Assembly (NCBI GenBank): GCA_040755975.1
Contig: JBFLZY010000005.1
Location: 11,525 to 75,524, forward strand
Reading direction: 5' to 3'
Length of the DNA: 64,000 nt
Source of the DNA: JAIMBK01 sp040755975
GTDB lineage: Bacteria > Bacillota > Desulfotomaculia > Desulfotomaculales > Nap2-2B
Positions 42,063 to 51,524 of the stretch are shown here, one piece after another. The translations under genes and the position numbers were made by a program. The notes beneath the pieces were generated by a model that saw only the letters and a program-made list of their open reading frames with translations, was not told the DNA's origin and searched no databases. Each line of letters opens with the position of its first letter. The first letter of the stretch is position 1.

Positions 42063-43223
42063 TTAAGCTGCCTGCTTAAGCTTATCTTTGAGGATCTCCA
42101 CAGCTTTTCGCAGCTGCAAATCTTCCTTTCCGGGGTCCTGCCGAACAACCACGTCAGGTTCGATTCCCTTCTTGTGAATGTCGTGCCTGGCCGGCGTCAA
42201 ATACCGGCCAGTGGTTAACTTCAAACCGGCGCCGTTATCCAGCCTGAACAACTCCTGAACAATTCCCTTGCCGAAAGTTTTCTCGCCCACCAGAACACCG
42301 GCTTCGGTATCTTTGATCGCTCCGGCTAAAATTTCGGCCGCGCTCGCACTCGCCCTGTTTACCAGCACAACCAGCGGAATGCCCAGCCTATGGCCGTTAA
42401 CCGTATATGTTTCGTCCTTTCCCGCACGGTAGTGAATATAAACCACCGGTCCGCGGGGAATAAAATGCTCGGCCACCTTAACCGCCGCCCGCAATTCACC
42501 CCCGGGGTTATCCCGCAAATCTAAAAGCAGTCCCCGCATACCTTGCTTTTGCAAGCGCCTCAGCATGGCCTCCACTTCTTCCGGAGTCTTCATCGTAAAT
42601 TGGGTCAGGGCCAGATAACCGATCCCCGTATTCGGGATCATGTAACCCTCCACGGTGGGCACGCTGATTTGTTCCCGGACAATCTCCAACTCACGGACTG
42701 CGGAATTGTCTTTCCGGGTAAGGGTTAACTTTATTTTGCTGCCCACCGGCCCCCGCATCAGGCCGACCGCCGTTTCCAGGTCCAACCCTTGCGTATCCCG
42801 GCCGTCTATTTTCACAATTATATCGCCCTCCGAAATCCCTTCCCGCTTAGCCGGCGTCCCCGGGTACGCCCGCACCACTGTTAAAACACCGTCCTTAACC
42901 GTGACCACAATACCCAACCCGCCGAACGTCCCGCTGATTTGTTCTTCCAGTTGGGCAAACATTTTGGGATTGAGATACACCGAATAAGGATCGTCCAGGG
43001 CCTCAACGAGCCCGCGGATAGCACCGTCCACCAGGTCGGTTACGTTGACGGGTTCCAAATAGCGGGAATTGATCAGCGACACCACTTTAAATAGATTCCC
43101 GAAATGTTTATAATTTGTCGCGATTATTCCTCCCGCCCCGATGATGACGAAAAAAATGAGGGCAGCGAGAACAATCAAACCACGCCAGAGCCAGCTCCTG
43201 GTGCTGTAAGGGTAATAACGCAA
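42063..43223 (-). CDS. Carboxy-terminal processing protease (S41 family)
   Basis: A 386-aa CtpA/CtpB-type serine protease. An N-terminal membrane anchor (about residues 15-35) puts it outside the cytoplasm. A PDZ domain follows (GTFGGLGIVVTVKDGVLTVV, GISEGDIIVKIDG), then the S41 catalytic domain with Ser in NRASASAAEILAGAI and Lys in VGEKTFGKGIVQ, the Ser-Lys dyad. LLLDLRDNPGGEL is also typical. In Bacillus, CtpB cleaves SpoIVFA to activate sigma-K processing; a SpoIVFB-like protease lies near the right edge of this window. Confidence 0.93.
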   Translation of the reverse strand: MRYYPYSTRSWLWRGLIVLAALIFFVIIGAGGIIATNYKHFGNLFKVVSLINSRYLEPVNVTDLVDGAIRGLVEALDDPYSVYLNPKMFAQLEEQISGTFGGLGIVVTVKDGVLTVVRAYPGTPAKREGISEGDIIVKIDGRDTQGLDLETAVGLMRGPVGSKIKLTLTRKDNSAVRELEIVREQISVPTVEGYMIPNTGIGYLALTQFTMKTPEEVEAMLRRLQKQGMRGLLLDLRDNPGGELRAAVKVAEHFIPRGPVVYIHYRAGKDETYTVNGHRLGIPLVVLVNRASASAAEILAGAIKDTEAGVLVGEKTFGKGIVQELFRLDNGAGLKLTTGRYLTPARHDIHKKGIEPDVVVRQDPGKEDLQLRKAVEILKDKLKQAA

Positions 43224-43573
43224 GCGGTTTCACCTGCCAGTTTCGGAATTGGGCGCAAAGCTTCCGGGCCAAAGGCACGAAAGAAAAGGGTGCCTTGATC
43301 AAATTCAGGCTTGCCTGACCGGTTCCTCAAAAGATACAGTATTATACTATACCAATCATACCACAATTAAAACCATAAATTTGGACAATAGGTGAAGTGG
43401 CGAAAAAAGACCGGCAAAAATCCAGTTTCCTAAATCAGGAATTGGGAATCAGGGATTGAGCATTAGGGAAATAAAGCCCGCCATTTTCCATCTCTTTCTT
43501 TTCCCCAATTCCCAATTCCCAATTCCCAATTCCATAGACACCAGGGGAGTTAGCTTAAATGGCCTTATCCGGG
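43224..43573. repeat. Gene-free gap with AATTCCC tandem repeats
   Basis: Four exact CCCAATT heptamers lie at 43504-43531. The inverted sequence AATTGGGAAT occurs about 70 bases upstream (near 43439), so a hairpin can form. The rest is AT-rich and without a supported gene. The gap separates the M23 peptidase gene from ctpA, so ctpA may have its own promoter; I see only a weak TATAAT at 43341-43346 on the minus strand. Confidence 0.6.
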
Positions 43574-44701
43574 TTACAAATACGAATTGGGGTCAACCGC
43601 CGAACCGTTAACCATAACCGTAAAGTGAAGGTGCGGACCGGTGGACATGCCTGTGCTGCCGACGCGGGCGATGGCCTGTCCCTTGACAACTTCCTGGCCT
43701 TCCGACACTAACTGCGCGGAAAGGTGGGCGTACAGGGTAACCACTCCCCCGCCGTGATCAAGCATCACCACCCGCCCGTAGCCGCTCATGTTGCCCACGT
43801 GCATAACCGTGCCGTCCTGGGCAGCGACCACCCTGGTTCCCGTGGGAGCAGGGATGTCAATCCCGTTATGAAAGCGGCTTACGCGCAGAATCGGGTGAAT
43901 GCGGTAACCGTAACCGGAGGACACGGTGGTATATCCGGGCACGGGCCAGGTAAAGGCACCCTCTTTACGCGGAGTTTTCTTGGCCCGTTCCAGGGCGATT
44001 TGCCTTAAAATTTCCCTTTCCTGCGCTTCCAGCCGGTCGACTTCTTCCTGGTGCCGGCTTAGCTCGGCCTGGGCCGAGGCAACCAACGTTCTCTGTTGCA
44101 CCCGGTCTTGTTCCAGCTTTTGGCGGATTGCCTCCTGCTCCTGAATGAGCCCGGCAATCTGGTTGCGCTTATTTTCCAGTTCAGTTTTTGTTCTTAGAAT
44201 AGCCTCCTGCTCCGCCTTCGCAAGACTGACCAGGCGGGCGTCGTGGGCAACAACCCGCTTGAGCAATTCGTAACGGTTAAGAAAGTCCCAAAAATCTTGA
44301 GAGTTAAAAAGCACTTCCAGGTAGCTTACCTGCCCGTAAAGATAAACGTCGTATAAACGCTTACCCAATTCCTGCCTGTTTTTGGCCAGCCTTGCTTCTG
44401 CTTCCTGCAGTGTCCTTTCCGCCTCCCGCAGGTCGGCCAGGGCAATCTGCAGGTTATCATTAAGCTCGAAAATTTTATTTTCCTTTTCGTTAATTACCCG
44501 GTTGATCTCGGTTAAACGATTGATATAGCGGTTAACTTCCTGCTTGTCGCGGCTTACTTCCTGTCTCTTCTGAAAAAGCTTGTCCCTGGTCTGCTGGAGT
44601 TTTTCTTCCAGACTGAGACCATAGGCTGCGTGCACCGAACTAAAGGCAAAGACGAACGTTAAAAAAAAGACGCAAATTTTTCGCCAGCCCGCTCCGGCCA
44701 C
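43574..44701 (-). CDS. M23 murein hydrolase with coiled coil (EnvC-like)
   Basis: About 375 aa from GTG 44701, chosen because GGGGGG lies eight bases upstream; an ORF extension overlaps ftsX and has no site. A signal peptide (about residues 8-30, ending in VHAAYG) precedes a long coiled coil of about 210 residues. The C-terminal LytM/M23 domain has HNGIDIPAPTG and HLHFTV, giving the zinc-binding H, D and HxH residues. Such proteins are activated by FtsEX through the membrane, and ftsX ends 17 bases upstream, so a role in septal wall cleavage is very likely. Confidence 0.92.
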   Translation of the reverse strand: MAGAGWRKICVFFLTFVFAFSSVHAAYGLSLEEKLQQTRDKLFQKRQEVSRDKQEVNRYINRLTEINRVINEKENKIFELNDNLQIALADLREAERTLQEAEARLAKNRQELGKRLYDVYLYGQVSYLEVLFNSQDFWDFLNRYELLKRVVAHDARLVSLAKAEQEAILRTKTELENKRNQIAGLIQEQEAIRQKLEQDRVQQRTLVASAQAELSRHQEEVDRLEAQEREILRQIALERAKKTPRKEGAFTWPVPGYTTVSSGYGYRIHPILRVSRFHNGIDIPAPTGTRVVAAQDGTVMHVGNMSGYGRVVMLDHGGGVVTLYAHLSAQLVSEGQEVVKGQAIARVGSTGMSTGPHLHFTVMVNGSAVDPNSYL

Positions 44702-44718
44702 TGCGTGATCCCCCCGCT

Positions 44719-45597
44719 TTAAACATTTAAGAAACGATGGACGGAAAGAACGCTGCCCGCCGCGCCAATAACGAACCCCAGGCCAATAACACAAAGAAAA
44801 ACAGGAATTAGCTCACTTAATTGGTAAACTACGGGAAGAAAAGGCATTAACCCATTTATCTCCCTGATCACAAGGAGGTAACCGTAATAAACGGTCACGG
44901 AAGCCAAAATTGCGCCGGCCAAACCCAGGAACATTCCTTCTAAAAGAAAAGGGAAGCGGATAAACCAGTTAGTTGCACCCAGAAACTTCATGATGCCGAT
45001 TTCTTTCCGCCTGGAAAAAACAGAAACCCTGATAGTAGTAGAAATAAGGAACACCGCCGCCCCCCCCAGGATGACCATGGCTACCCAGCCGGCTACGCGG
45101 ATCCCGCGGGTGACGGTCAATAACTTTTCGACCAATCCCTGCCCGTAACGTACCTCCTCCACACCGGCCAGCTTCGCGATTTCCCCGGCCACCTGGGGAA
45201 CCTGCTGCGGCGCGTAGGTTTTCACCCGGAAAGCATCGGGCAGCGGGTTGTAATCCAGGCCCGCAAGCTTTTCGGCGCCAATGCTTTCCTGCATCCTTTC
45301 CAAAGCTGCTTCTTTCGAAATAAACTCTACTTCCGCCACCCCGGGCAAAAACTTAATCTTTTCGTTAAGCTGCTTGATCTCCTCGTTTTCAATGTTATTA
45401 ACTAAAAATACATTTATTTCCAGCATATTTTCCAGCGCAGCGGCTACTTTGTTAGCATTGAGCACCAGCAGCAAAGAGCATCCCAGAATAAACAAGGAAA
45501 CAGTCACCGTACCTACCGAGGCCAAAGAAAGCCAGCCGTTGCGCCGCATGGAGGCAAAAGCTTCCCGGAAATAATAACGGACCGTATTAAGCCCCAT
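44719..45597 (-). CDS. ftsX: Cell division ABC transporter permease-like FtsX
   Basis: About 292 aa from ATG 45597, overlapping the ftsE stop by 11 bases, a typical coupled pair. It shows the FtsX layout: N-terminal cytoplasmic part (NTVRYYFREAFASMRRNGWLS), helix 1, an outside domain of about 130 residues (LEINVFLVNNIENEEI, FISKEAALERMQ), then three helices with VFSRRKEIGIMKFLGATNWFIRFPF between. With FtsE it transmits a signal to the murein hydrolase encoded next. Confidence 0.94.
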   Translation of the reverse strand: MGLNTVRYYFREAFASMRRNGWLSLASVGTVTVSLFILGCSLLLVLNANKVAAALENMLEINVFLVNNIENEEIKQLNEKIKFLPGVAEVEFISKEAALERMQESIGAEKLAGLDYNPLPDAFRVKTYAPQQVPQVAGEIAKLAGVEEVRYGQGLVEKLLTVTRGIRVAGWVAMVILGGAAVFLISTTIRVSVFSRRKEIGIMKFLGATNWFIRFPFLLEGMFLGLAGAILASVTVYYGYLLVIREINGLMPFLPVVYQLSELIPVFLCVIGLGFVIGAAGSVLSVHRFLNV

Positions 45598-46273
45598 AAC
45601 TGTAAGCCCCGCTTTCTTCATCGCGGACTACCCGGCCTTTGGCGAGCGCAACCACCCGTTTCTTCATGGCATCCACAATATCCCACGCATGCGTGGCCAT
45701 GATAATGGTCGTTCCCTGTTCATTAATCTTTTGAAAAAGCCGCATTAAATCCCAGGAAGTGTCGGGATCGAGATTGCCCGTGGGTTCATCGGCAATCAAC
45801 AACAGCGGGTTATTCACCAGCGCCCTGGCCACGCAAACCCTTTGCTGCTCGCCGCCGGAAAGCTGGTGGGGAAGCATTTTCGCTTTTCCTTCCAAACCGA
45901 CCAGTTTTAATACTTCCGGTACCCGCCTCTTGATTTCCTTTGGAGACGCTCCGGTTACCTCGAGGGCAAAAGCTACATTTTCGTATACATTTTTTTGCGG
46001 CAGCAGGCGAAAATCCTGAAAAACCATCCCGATTTTCCGGCGGTGGAAAGGAACCTCCCGGGAGCGCATCCGCACGACATTTTTCCCGTTAAAAATGATT
46101 TGCCCCCGCGTAGGCAATTCCTCGCGAAAAACAAGTTTCGCCAGGGTGGTTTTACCAGCCCCGCTGGGACCAACCAGAAATAAAAAATCTCCTTTGCGCA
46201 CGTGGAGGTTAACGTTCTCCAGCGCGATGACCCCGTTCGGGTATACCTTGGAGACGTTGTAAAGCCGGAGCAC
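45587..46273 (-). CDS. ftsE: Cell division ATP-binding protein FtsE
   Basis: A 228-aa ABC ATPase. Walker A is VGPSGAGKTTL near residue 35, the Q-loop MVFQDFRLLP, the signature LSGGEQQRV, Walker B LLIADEPTGNLDP and the switch His in ATHAWDIVD. YNVSKVYPNGVIALENVNL is the characteristic FtsE start. The start is GTG with GAGGTG upstream. It heads the minus-strand run ftsE-ftsX-M23 peptidase, followed by ctpA and the MinJ-like gene. Confidence 0.95.
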   Translation of the reverse strand: MLRLYNVSKVYPNGVIALENVNLHVRKGDFLFLVGPSGAGKTTLAKLVFREELPTRGQIIFNGKNVVRMRSREVPFHRRKIGMVFQDFRLLPQKNVYENVAFALEVTGASPKEIKRRVPEVLKLVGLEGKAKMLPHQLSGGEQQRVCVARALVNNPLLLIADEPTGNLDPDTSWDLMRLFQKINEQGTTIIMATHAWDIVDAMKKRVVALAKGRVVRDEESGAYSYGA

Positions 46274-46342
46274 AAAAGAACACCTCAGGGTTTTATTTCG
46301 ACACTAAATCAGCAAGATCCTCTCGAAAAAGCAAAATATTAC

Positions 46343-46726
46343 TTAATTGATCGTTAAAAATTTTGCCGTGGCCCGGACGGCCTGCCGGCCATCGGGCAAG
46401 ATTATCCGGGCAGCCAGCTGGTAGAGCCGCCGGTAGTTTTTTTCACAGAAAGCTTCCACGGTTATTTCCTGCCCGATCGCCACGGGCAGGCTGAACCGGA
46501 CGTTCATTTCCGCCGTCATCGCCTTGATCTGTTTCCGCCACAGCCATTGAGCCATGGCTTCGTCCAGCAGAGTGACGAGCAGCCCGCCGTGAACATGCCC
46601 GTCCCACCCCTGGTGGTTTTCGTTCCCGGTAAAAACGGCGCGGCAGATTTCATCCTCCAGGTCAAATTTTAAGTGCAAACCGACGGGATTTTGCGGACTG
46701 CAGGCAAAGCACATACTGTCCCGCAT
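46343..46726 (-). CDS. PaaI-type hotdog thioesterase
   Basis: A 127-aa single hotdog domain. The helix motif QGWDGHVHGGLLVTLLDEAM carries the HGG and acidic residue of acyl-CoA thioesterases of the PaaI/4HBT kind. The N-terminal CFACSPQNPVGLHL, with two Cys, is common in this subgroup. ATG 46726 follows GGAGGAGGGG. It lies about 70 bases upstream of ftsE on the same strand but is probably unrelated to division. The acyl group is unknown. Confidence 0.8.
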   Translation of the reverse strand: MRDSMCFACSPQNPVGLHLKFDLEDEICRAVFTGNENHQGWDGHVHGGLLVTLLDEAMAQWLWRKQIKAMTAEMNVRFSLPVAIGQEITVEAFCEKNYRRLYQLAARIILPDGRQAVRATAKFLTIN

Positions 46727-46862
46727 GAGGGACCCCTCCTCCACAAAATAAATAACTGCAAAGATTTAAAGAATTAAAAGTAAGGCTTAATTATTGGCAA
46801 CTATTTAAAGAAACCGCTCGAATTAATCCGGGGCATAAGGTTGTCCTTCATGTGGGCAGGCG

Positions 46863-47777
46863 TTAGAGTCCGAAGACACTTTGTCCCGGAGAGCAACCCA
46901 GCAAAATATCGACAAAGGCGCTCTTGAACGAATTAAGGATTTTATCTTTGCGCATTACCACCGCTATGTAGCCAGGCTCGAAGATGTGGCCTAAGGAGAC
47001 AAATACCAGCTTTCTTTGCTTGAGTCCCGGTAGGTCCCTTACTACGGTAGCGAAAGAAATGCCCAGGCCTGCTTCTACGTAGAGGGAGCTTAATTCAACG
47101 TTAGAAGACTCCATGATTATACGGTAATTGATCCCCAGTTCCCGGAAGAGTTCCTCCAGCTTGATACGGCTGGTGTATTCACTGGTTTTGGGGGGCAAAA
47201 TGAGGGGATATTGCGCGATCTGCCTGATCGTAACCCGTTTTGCCTCGGCCAGGGGGTGTCCTATGGGTGTCAGCAGGACAGCCTCCACCTTTTTCCAGCG
47301 GAGCTTCGCAAGTTCTTTTGGCACAACAGATTCAAGCGCCAGTCCAAAGTCAACCTCGCCGTTTTTTACGAGCTCAATCACGCTTTTCTGGGAACGGTCA
47401 AGCACGGTCAACTCGACCCAAGGGAATCGTTTAACGTATTCCTTCAGCACTTCCGGAAAAAGGTGGTAAAGTGTCGTAAAAGGGGCGGCGATGCTCAGCT
47501 TCCCTTTTTGGAGGCCTCTCAGTTCGGCCAGTTCCTCCAGCAAAGAATCATATTTATACATAATCTCCTCCGCAAAAGCAAGGAACTTTTCGCCTGCCGA
47601 CGTGAGCCTCAATTTTCTTTTCCCGATCCTCTCAAAGAGCAGGCAGCCCAACTCCTCTTCCAAGGCTTTAATCTGCTGGGTCAGGGCGGACTGGGTTCGA
47701 AAGATAACCCCAGCAGCCCTGGTGAAACTCCCCAGCCTAGCCACGTGATAAAAACTCATAATCTGCTTCCATTCCAT
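46863..47777 (-). CDS. LysR family transcriptional regulator
   Basis: A 304-aa LTTR. The N-terminal HTH reads WKQIMSFYHVARLGSFTRAA, then QSALTQQIKALEEELG; the linker helix and a periplasmic-binding-like effector domain follow (KLSIAAPFTTLYHLFPEVL, VDFGLALE, LILPPKTSEY, YVEAGLGISFA). ATG 47777 follows CGGAG. It is divergent from the FlK-like thioesterase gene across about 300 bases, the usual arrangement for an LTTR and its target. The effector may be the acyl-CoA or acid handled by that thioesterase (inference). Confidence 0.9.
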   Translation of the reverse strand: MEWKQIMSFYHVARLGSFTRAAGVIFRTQSALTQQIKALEEELGCLLFERIGKRKLRLTSAGEKFLAFAEEIMYKYDSLLEELAELRGLQKGKLSIAAPFTTLYHLFPEVLKEYVKRFPWVELTVLDRSQKSVIELVKNGEVDFGLALESVVPKELAKLRWKKVEAVLLTPIGHPLAEAKRVTIRQIAQYPLILPPKTSEYTSRIKLEELFRELGINYRIIMESSNVELSSLYVEAGLGISFATVVRDLPGLKQRKLVFVSLGHIFEPGYIAVVMRKDKILNSFKSAFVDILLGCSPGQSVFGL

Positions 47778-48082
47778 TTTTGCTCCGCTCACCAACTAAT
47801 CAGTGTTCAGGTTATTATTAACAATTTTAATCAGCCCCATCTTAAAACGAGGCCGCCTGCCCTGTCAAATTTTTTCTTCTTCAGGTTTAACAGGCAACCC
47901 GGATATTTCATTAAGAATGGGCGCAATCATTTAATTTTGCCGGTAAACTTGGCTAAATATATTAAGTGTACTAATTGATAATATCAAAATAAATAATTTA
48001 TCTTATTATAAAACCCATGCTAAACTATAGCCAGCCTGACTTCACGTTTTAATAAAAATTAAAACGAAGGGGAAGTGAATCG

Positions 48083-48523
48083 ATGAAAGACACTTTACAA
48101 CCCGGCTTAACCTATGAGTTTAAATTTAAGGTCCCGGAAAACAAAACCGTACCCTACCTTTATCCTGAAGCACCGGAATTTCAGGTCATGCCTAAAGTTC
48201 TGGCTACGGGGTTTATGGTCGGTCTGTTCGAATGGACCTGTATCCAGGCCATCAACCCACACCTTGACTGGCCCGGTGAACAAACCGTGGGCACTGGCGT
48301 TAATCTGAGCCACTTGGCGGCCACTCCGCCGGGTCTGACCGTGACTGTAAAAGTTAAACTGGAGAAAGCGGAAGGCAGAAAGCTCACTTTTTCCATCGTC
48401 GCCGATGACGGCGTCGACAAGATTTCCGAGGGCACCCACGAGAGATTTATCATCGACGCGGTCAAATTCAATGCCAAGGCAGCGGCCAAAGCTGCCCGCG
48501 CACCTCAGGGGCAGGCGCCATAG
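48083..48523 (+). CDS. FlK-like hotdog thioesterase
   Basis: A 146-aa protein of the thioesterase family that includes fluoroacetyl-CoA thioesterase FlK. TVPYLYPEAPEFQVMP and LATGFMVGLFEWTCI are hallmark segments. The FlK catalytic residues Thr42 and Glu50 align at the same numbers here, and the His lies in LSHLAATPPG at residue 77, so the triad is intact. The start ATG follows AAGGGGAAG. Fluoroacetate handling is unlikely in this setting; hydrolysis of a small or aromatic acyl-CoA is more plausible. The divergent LysR gene is its likely regulator. Confidence 0.82.
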   Translation: MKDTLQPGLTYEFKFKVPENKTVPYLYPEAPEFQVMPKVLATGFMVGLFEWTCIQAINPHLDWPGEQTVGTGVNLSHLAATPPGLTVTVKVKLEKAEGRKLTFSIVADDGVDKISEGTHERFIIDAVKFNAKAAAKAARAPQGQAP

Positions 48524-48718
48524 TGTCGGGCGGTCCTCGCCGCGCGGGTGCCGTGGGGAACGGGGATTGTCTTTACTGCAATTTCTAAGACACGCCAGAA
48601 AACAGCTAAAATCGATAAACCCGGTAGCTATGGGCAATGGTCTCTGCAAGTGTAACCCGATGTCTGTCTATAACATATCCCGGATCTCCTCTCCCGGCGC
48701 CGGAAAAAGGATTTTTCC

Positions 48719-49084
48719 TTGAGCTTGCCCAAAGAAAAGGTCAGTACTCGGGTATCCACATTACTGGCCAAAGGTTTCGAGACTTATTACGTTGGTCTAT
48801 TCTTAATCATCCCCTTCCTTTTGCAAGCCGAAGTCTGGCGGTTTGCCGAATGTTTGTGGAACAATTTCTCCCGAAAAGGGCTCGGTTCTTTACAGGTTTT
48901 TCTGCTTTTATTCTTTGCCGCTTTGGGCAAGATCAAGAACATCAACCGGCTCAAAAACATCCAGGATATCTGTTTGGCAATGCTGGCTGTGTTGCCAAAA
49001 GCATTGCAAAAGCAAGAGCTGGGCCGGCAGCCCAGCTCAAAAAGCGGGTTAATCTATTTGTTAGCGGACGATACCATAGATTAA
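48719..49084 (+). CDS. Hypothetical protein, uncertain
   Basis: A possible 121-aa product starting at TTG 48719 without a clear ribosome-binding site. A hydrophobic segment (YYVGLFLIIPFLLQAEVW) and a second one (LQVFLLLFFAALGKI) suggest a membrane protein. Its end overlaps the convergent hppA gene by 24 bases. The region 48524-48718 before it has no supported gene. No family is recognised, and the frame may be spurious. Confidence 0.3.
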   Translation: MSLPKEKVSTRVSTLLAKGFETYYVGLFLIIPFLLQAEVWRFAECLWNNFSRKGLGSLQVFLLLFFAALGKIKNINRLKNIQDICLAMLAVLPKALQKQELGRQPSSKSGLIYLLADDTID

Positions 49085-51082
49085 GGGCACCAGGAGCAGC
49101 GCCACGATATTGACCACCTTGATCATCGGGTTGATTGCCGGGCCGGCGGTATCCTTCAGCGGGTCGCCTACGGTATCGCCGGTGACCGCCGCCGCGTGGG
49201 CCGGGGTCCCCTTGCCGCCGTACATGCCCTCTTCAATGTACTTTTTCGCGTTGTCCCAGGCACCGCCGCCCGCGGTCTGAAAGATGGCCAGGAACAAACC
49301 GCTGATGATCGCGCCAAGCAGCATCCCGCCTAACCCGTCGCGACCCAGAATCAAACCGAAAATAATCGGGGCCAACACGGGAATCAAAGCGGGCAGGATC
49401 ATTTCTTTCAGCGCTCTTCTGGTAACGATATCCACGCAGCGGCCGTACTCCGGACGGGCTTTGCCTTCCATCAGGCCTTTAATTTCCCGGAACTGCCGGC
49501 GGACTTCGTTAACCACCTCGTAGGCGGCCCGCCCCACCGCGCCGATGGCCAGTGAGGAGAAGAGGAAAGGCAGCGCCGCGCCGACCAAAAGACCGGCCAG
49601 CACCCACGGGTTGTTAATCGAGAAAGTAAGTTCTTGGGCGGGCACGAAGTCTTTTAAATGGTAAGTGTAGTCGGCAAACAACACAATGGCCGCCAGGCCG
49701 GCCGAACCGATGGCGTACCCCTTGGTAACCGCCTTGGTGGTGTTCCCGACCGCGTCCAGGGGGTCGGTAATGTTCCGGATCTCTTCCGGCAGTTCGGCCA
49801 TTTCGGCGATGCCGCCGGCATTGTCGGTAATCGGCCCGTAGGAGTCGATGGCGACAATTATCCCGGTCATGGAAAGCATGGCCATGGAGGCCACCGCAAT
49901 GGCGTACAACCCGCCGCCGCCGTCACCGCCGCCGACCACGTAAGAAACCAGAATCCCGGCGATGATCACCAGGGCCGGCAAAACCCCCGCTTCCATGGCT
50001 ACCGACAGGCCGGTGATGATGTTCGTCGCGTGGCCGGACTGGGAAGCGTTGGCGATCGACTTAACCGGCCGGAAAGATTTCGAAGTGTAATAATCGGTTA
50101 TATAAACGATTGCCAAGGTTACCGCCACGCCGATTAAAGCGGGAATAAAAAATACGTTGGAACCCATAATCGAAGGGGTGACAAAGAAAAAGCCGACCAG
50201 CGCCAGAATCGCCGAAGCCCACAAACCTTTATACAGGGCGCCCATGATATTTTGCCCGCCGCCCATGCGGACAAAAAAGCTACCGATAATGGAGGCGATA
50301 ATCGCCACCGCGCCCAGCAAAATGGGATAGACGACGACCAACGGGTTATTCGGAAAAACCAGGTGGCCCAGCAACATGGCCCCGATGGCCGTGACGGCGT
50401 ACGTTTCAAACAGGTCGGCCGCCATCCCGGCGCAGTCGCCCACATTGTCGCCCACGTTATCGGCAATCACCGCCGGGTTGCGCGGGTCGTCCTCGGGGAT
50501 CCCCGCTTCTACCTTCCCCACCAAGTCGGCGCCCACGTCCGCGCTCTTCGTGTAGATACCGCCGCCCAGACGGGCGAACACGCTGATCAGGCTGCCGCCA
50601 AAACCCATCCCAACCAGAGAAACCGGGTCTTGAAAAATCAGGTACAAACCGGAAACGCCCAGCAGAGCCAGGCTGACGCAAATCATCCCCGTCACCGCGC
50701 CGCCTTTAAAAGCCACCTGCAGGGCGTAACCAATGCCGCTCTTAGCCGCTTCGGCCACCCGGGTGTTCCCGCGGGTGGTCACGTACATTCCGACGTAACC
50801 GCATAAAGCAGAAAAAACGGCGCCCACGATAAACCCTATGGCCGTCGTCGCGCCCAGGCCCACCCAAATTAAAATAGCCACGATTATACCGGCAATTGCG
50901 ATCGTCCTGTATTGACGGTTCAGGTAGGCCATGGCGCCTTCTTGAATAGCCGCCGAGATTTCCTGCATCCGCTGCGAACCGGCGGGACGGCTCAAAACCC
51001 AGGAAATCAGATAAACGGCAAATAAAAGCCCAATCACCGAAGCAATAATACCTATCCACGTAATTAAATTTACCTGATCCAA
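49061..51082 (-). CDS. hppA: Membrane-bound proton-pumping pyrophosphatase
   Basis: A 673-aa polytopic protein with about 16 helices that couples pyrophosphate hydrolysis to ion pumping. The catalytic motif is GGGIYTKSADVGADLVGKVEAGIPEDDPRNPAVIADNVGDNVGD (split here for length: GGGIYTKSADVGADLVGK, then IPEDDPRNPA). The site that decides potassium dependence reads GNTTKAVTKG, with Lys and Thr as in K+-independent H+-PPases rather than the Ala of K+-dependent ones. The start is TTG with AGGTGA upstream. Such pumps save energy in syntrophic and fermentative anaerobes. Confidence 0.95.
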   Translation of the reverse strand: MDQVNLITWIGIIASVIGLLFAVYLISWVLSRPAGSQRMQEISAAIQEGAMAYLNRQYRTIAIAGIIVAILIWVGLGATTAIGFIVGAVFSALCGYVGMYVTTRGNTRVAEAAKSGIGYALQVAFKGGAVTGMICVSLALLGVSGLYLIFQDPVSLVGMGFGGSLISVFARLGGGIYTKSADVGADLVGKVEAGIPEDDPRNPAVIADNVGDNVGDCAGMAADLFETYAVTAIGAMLLGHLVFPNNPLVVVYPILLGAVAIIASIIGSFFVRMGGGQNIMGALYKGLWASAILALVGFFFVTPSIMGSNVFFIPALIGVAVTLAIVYITDYYTSKSFRPVKSIANASQSGHATNIITGLSVAMEAGVLPALVIIAGILVSYVVGGGDGGGGLYAIAVASMAMLSMTGIIVAIDSYGPITDNAGGIAEMAELPEEIRNITDPLDAVGNTTKAVTKGYAIGSAGLAAIVLFADYTYHLKDFVPAQELTFSINNPWVLAGLLVGAALPFLFSSLAIGAVGRAAYEVVNEVRRQFREIKGLMEGKARPEYGRCVDIVTRRALKEMILPALIPVLAPIIFGLILGRDGLGGMLLGAIISGLFLAIFQTAGGGAWDNAKKYIEEGMYGGKGTPAHAAAVTGDTVGDPLKDTAGPAINPMIKVVNIVALLLVPLIYGIVR

Positions 51083-51225
51083 GGCAATTCACCTGGCGGC
51101 CTCATTCACCAGGCTTTCTCCACTCCTTTCCCCACTGGATTGGCCCCAAAAAAGCGGGGGCACCAACAAGCATTAGAGGCCTGTTAAAAACGCAAAACTA
51201 CCTCCTCATCCCTTTTCCGCCCTGC

Positions 51226-51453
51226 TTATTGCCAAAAGCCCAGCAACAACGCCGTTACCCCAAACAAGACAGCTACGACCGTAGTCATCTTGCCCAGCAA
51301 CTCGTCTAATCCTTTCTTTTTTCCAAAAATCGCTTCGGCGCCGCCGGCAATTGTTCCGGATAGACCGGCGCTCCGCCCCGACTGCAAAAGCACAACGGCA
51401 ATTAAAAACAAACTCAAAAGAACGTGCAGGACGGTTACCAGGCTTTTCACCAT
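51226..51453 (-). CDS. secG: Preprotein translocase subunit SecG
   Basis: A 75-aa two-helix membrane protein matching SecG over its full length: VLHVLLSLFLIAVVLLQSGRSAGLSGTI, then the Gly-rich GGAEAIFGKKKG loop and a second helix. It is part of the SecYEG protein-export channel. It lies alone between hppA and rsfS on the minus strand; the usual clostridial partner eno or rnr is not seen. Confidence 0.92.
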   Translation of the reverse strand: MVKSLVTVLHVLLSLFLIAVVLLQSGRSAGLSGTIAGGAEAIFGKKKGLDELLGKMTTVVAVLFGVTALLLGFWQ

Positions 51454-51524
51454 TTAATCACCCCCCATCTCATCTGTGTCCCTTTGCCAATTATAACATG
51501 ATGCACAGAAAATGACAAATCATA

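Noticed and set aside
48524..48718. Possible riboswitch-like sequence in the gap before the uncertain 121-aa ORF
   Set aside because: I compared it by eye with c-di-GMP and other riboswitch cores; the conserved bases do not line up.
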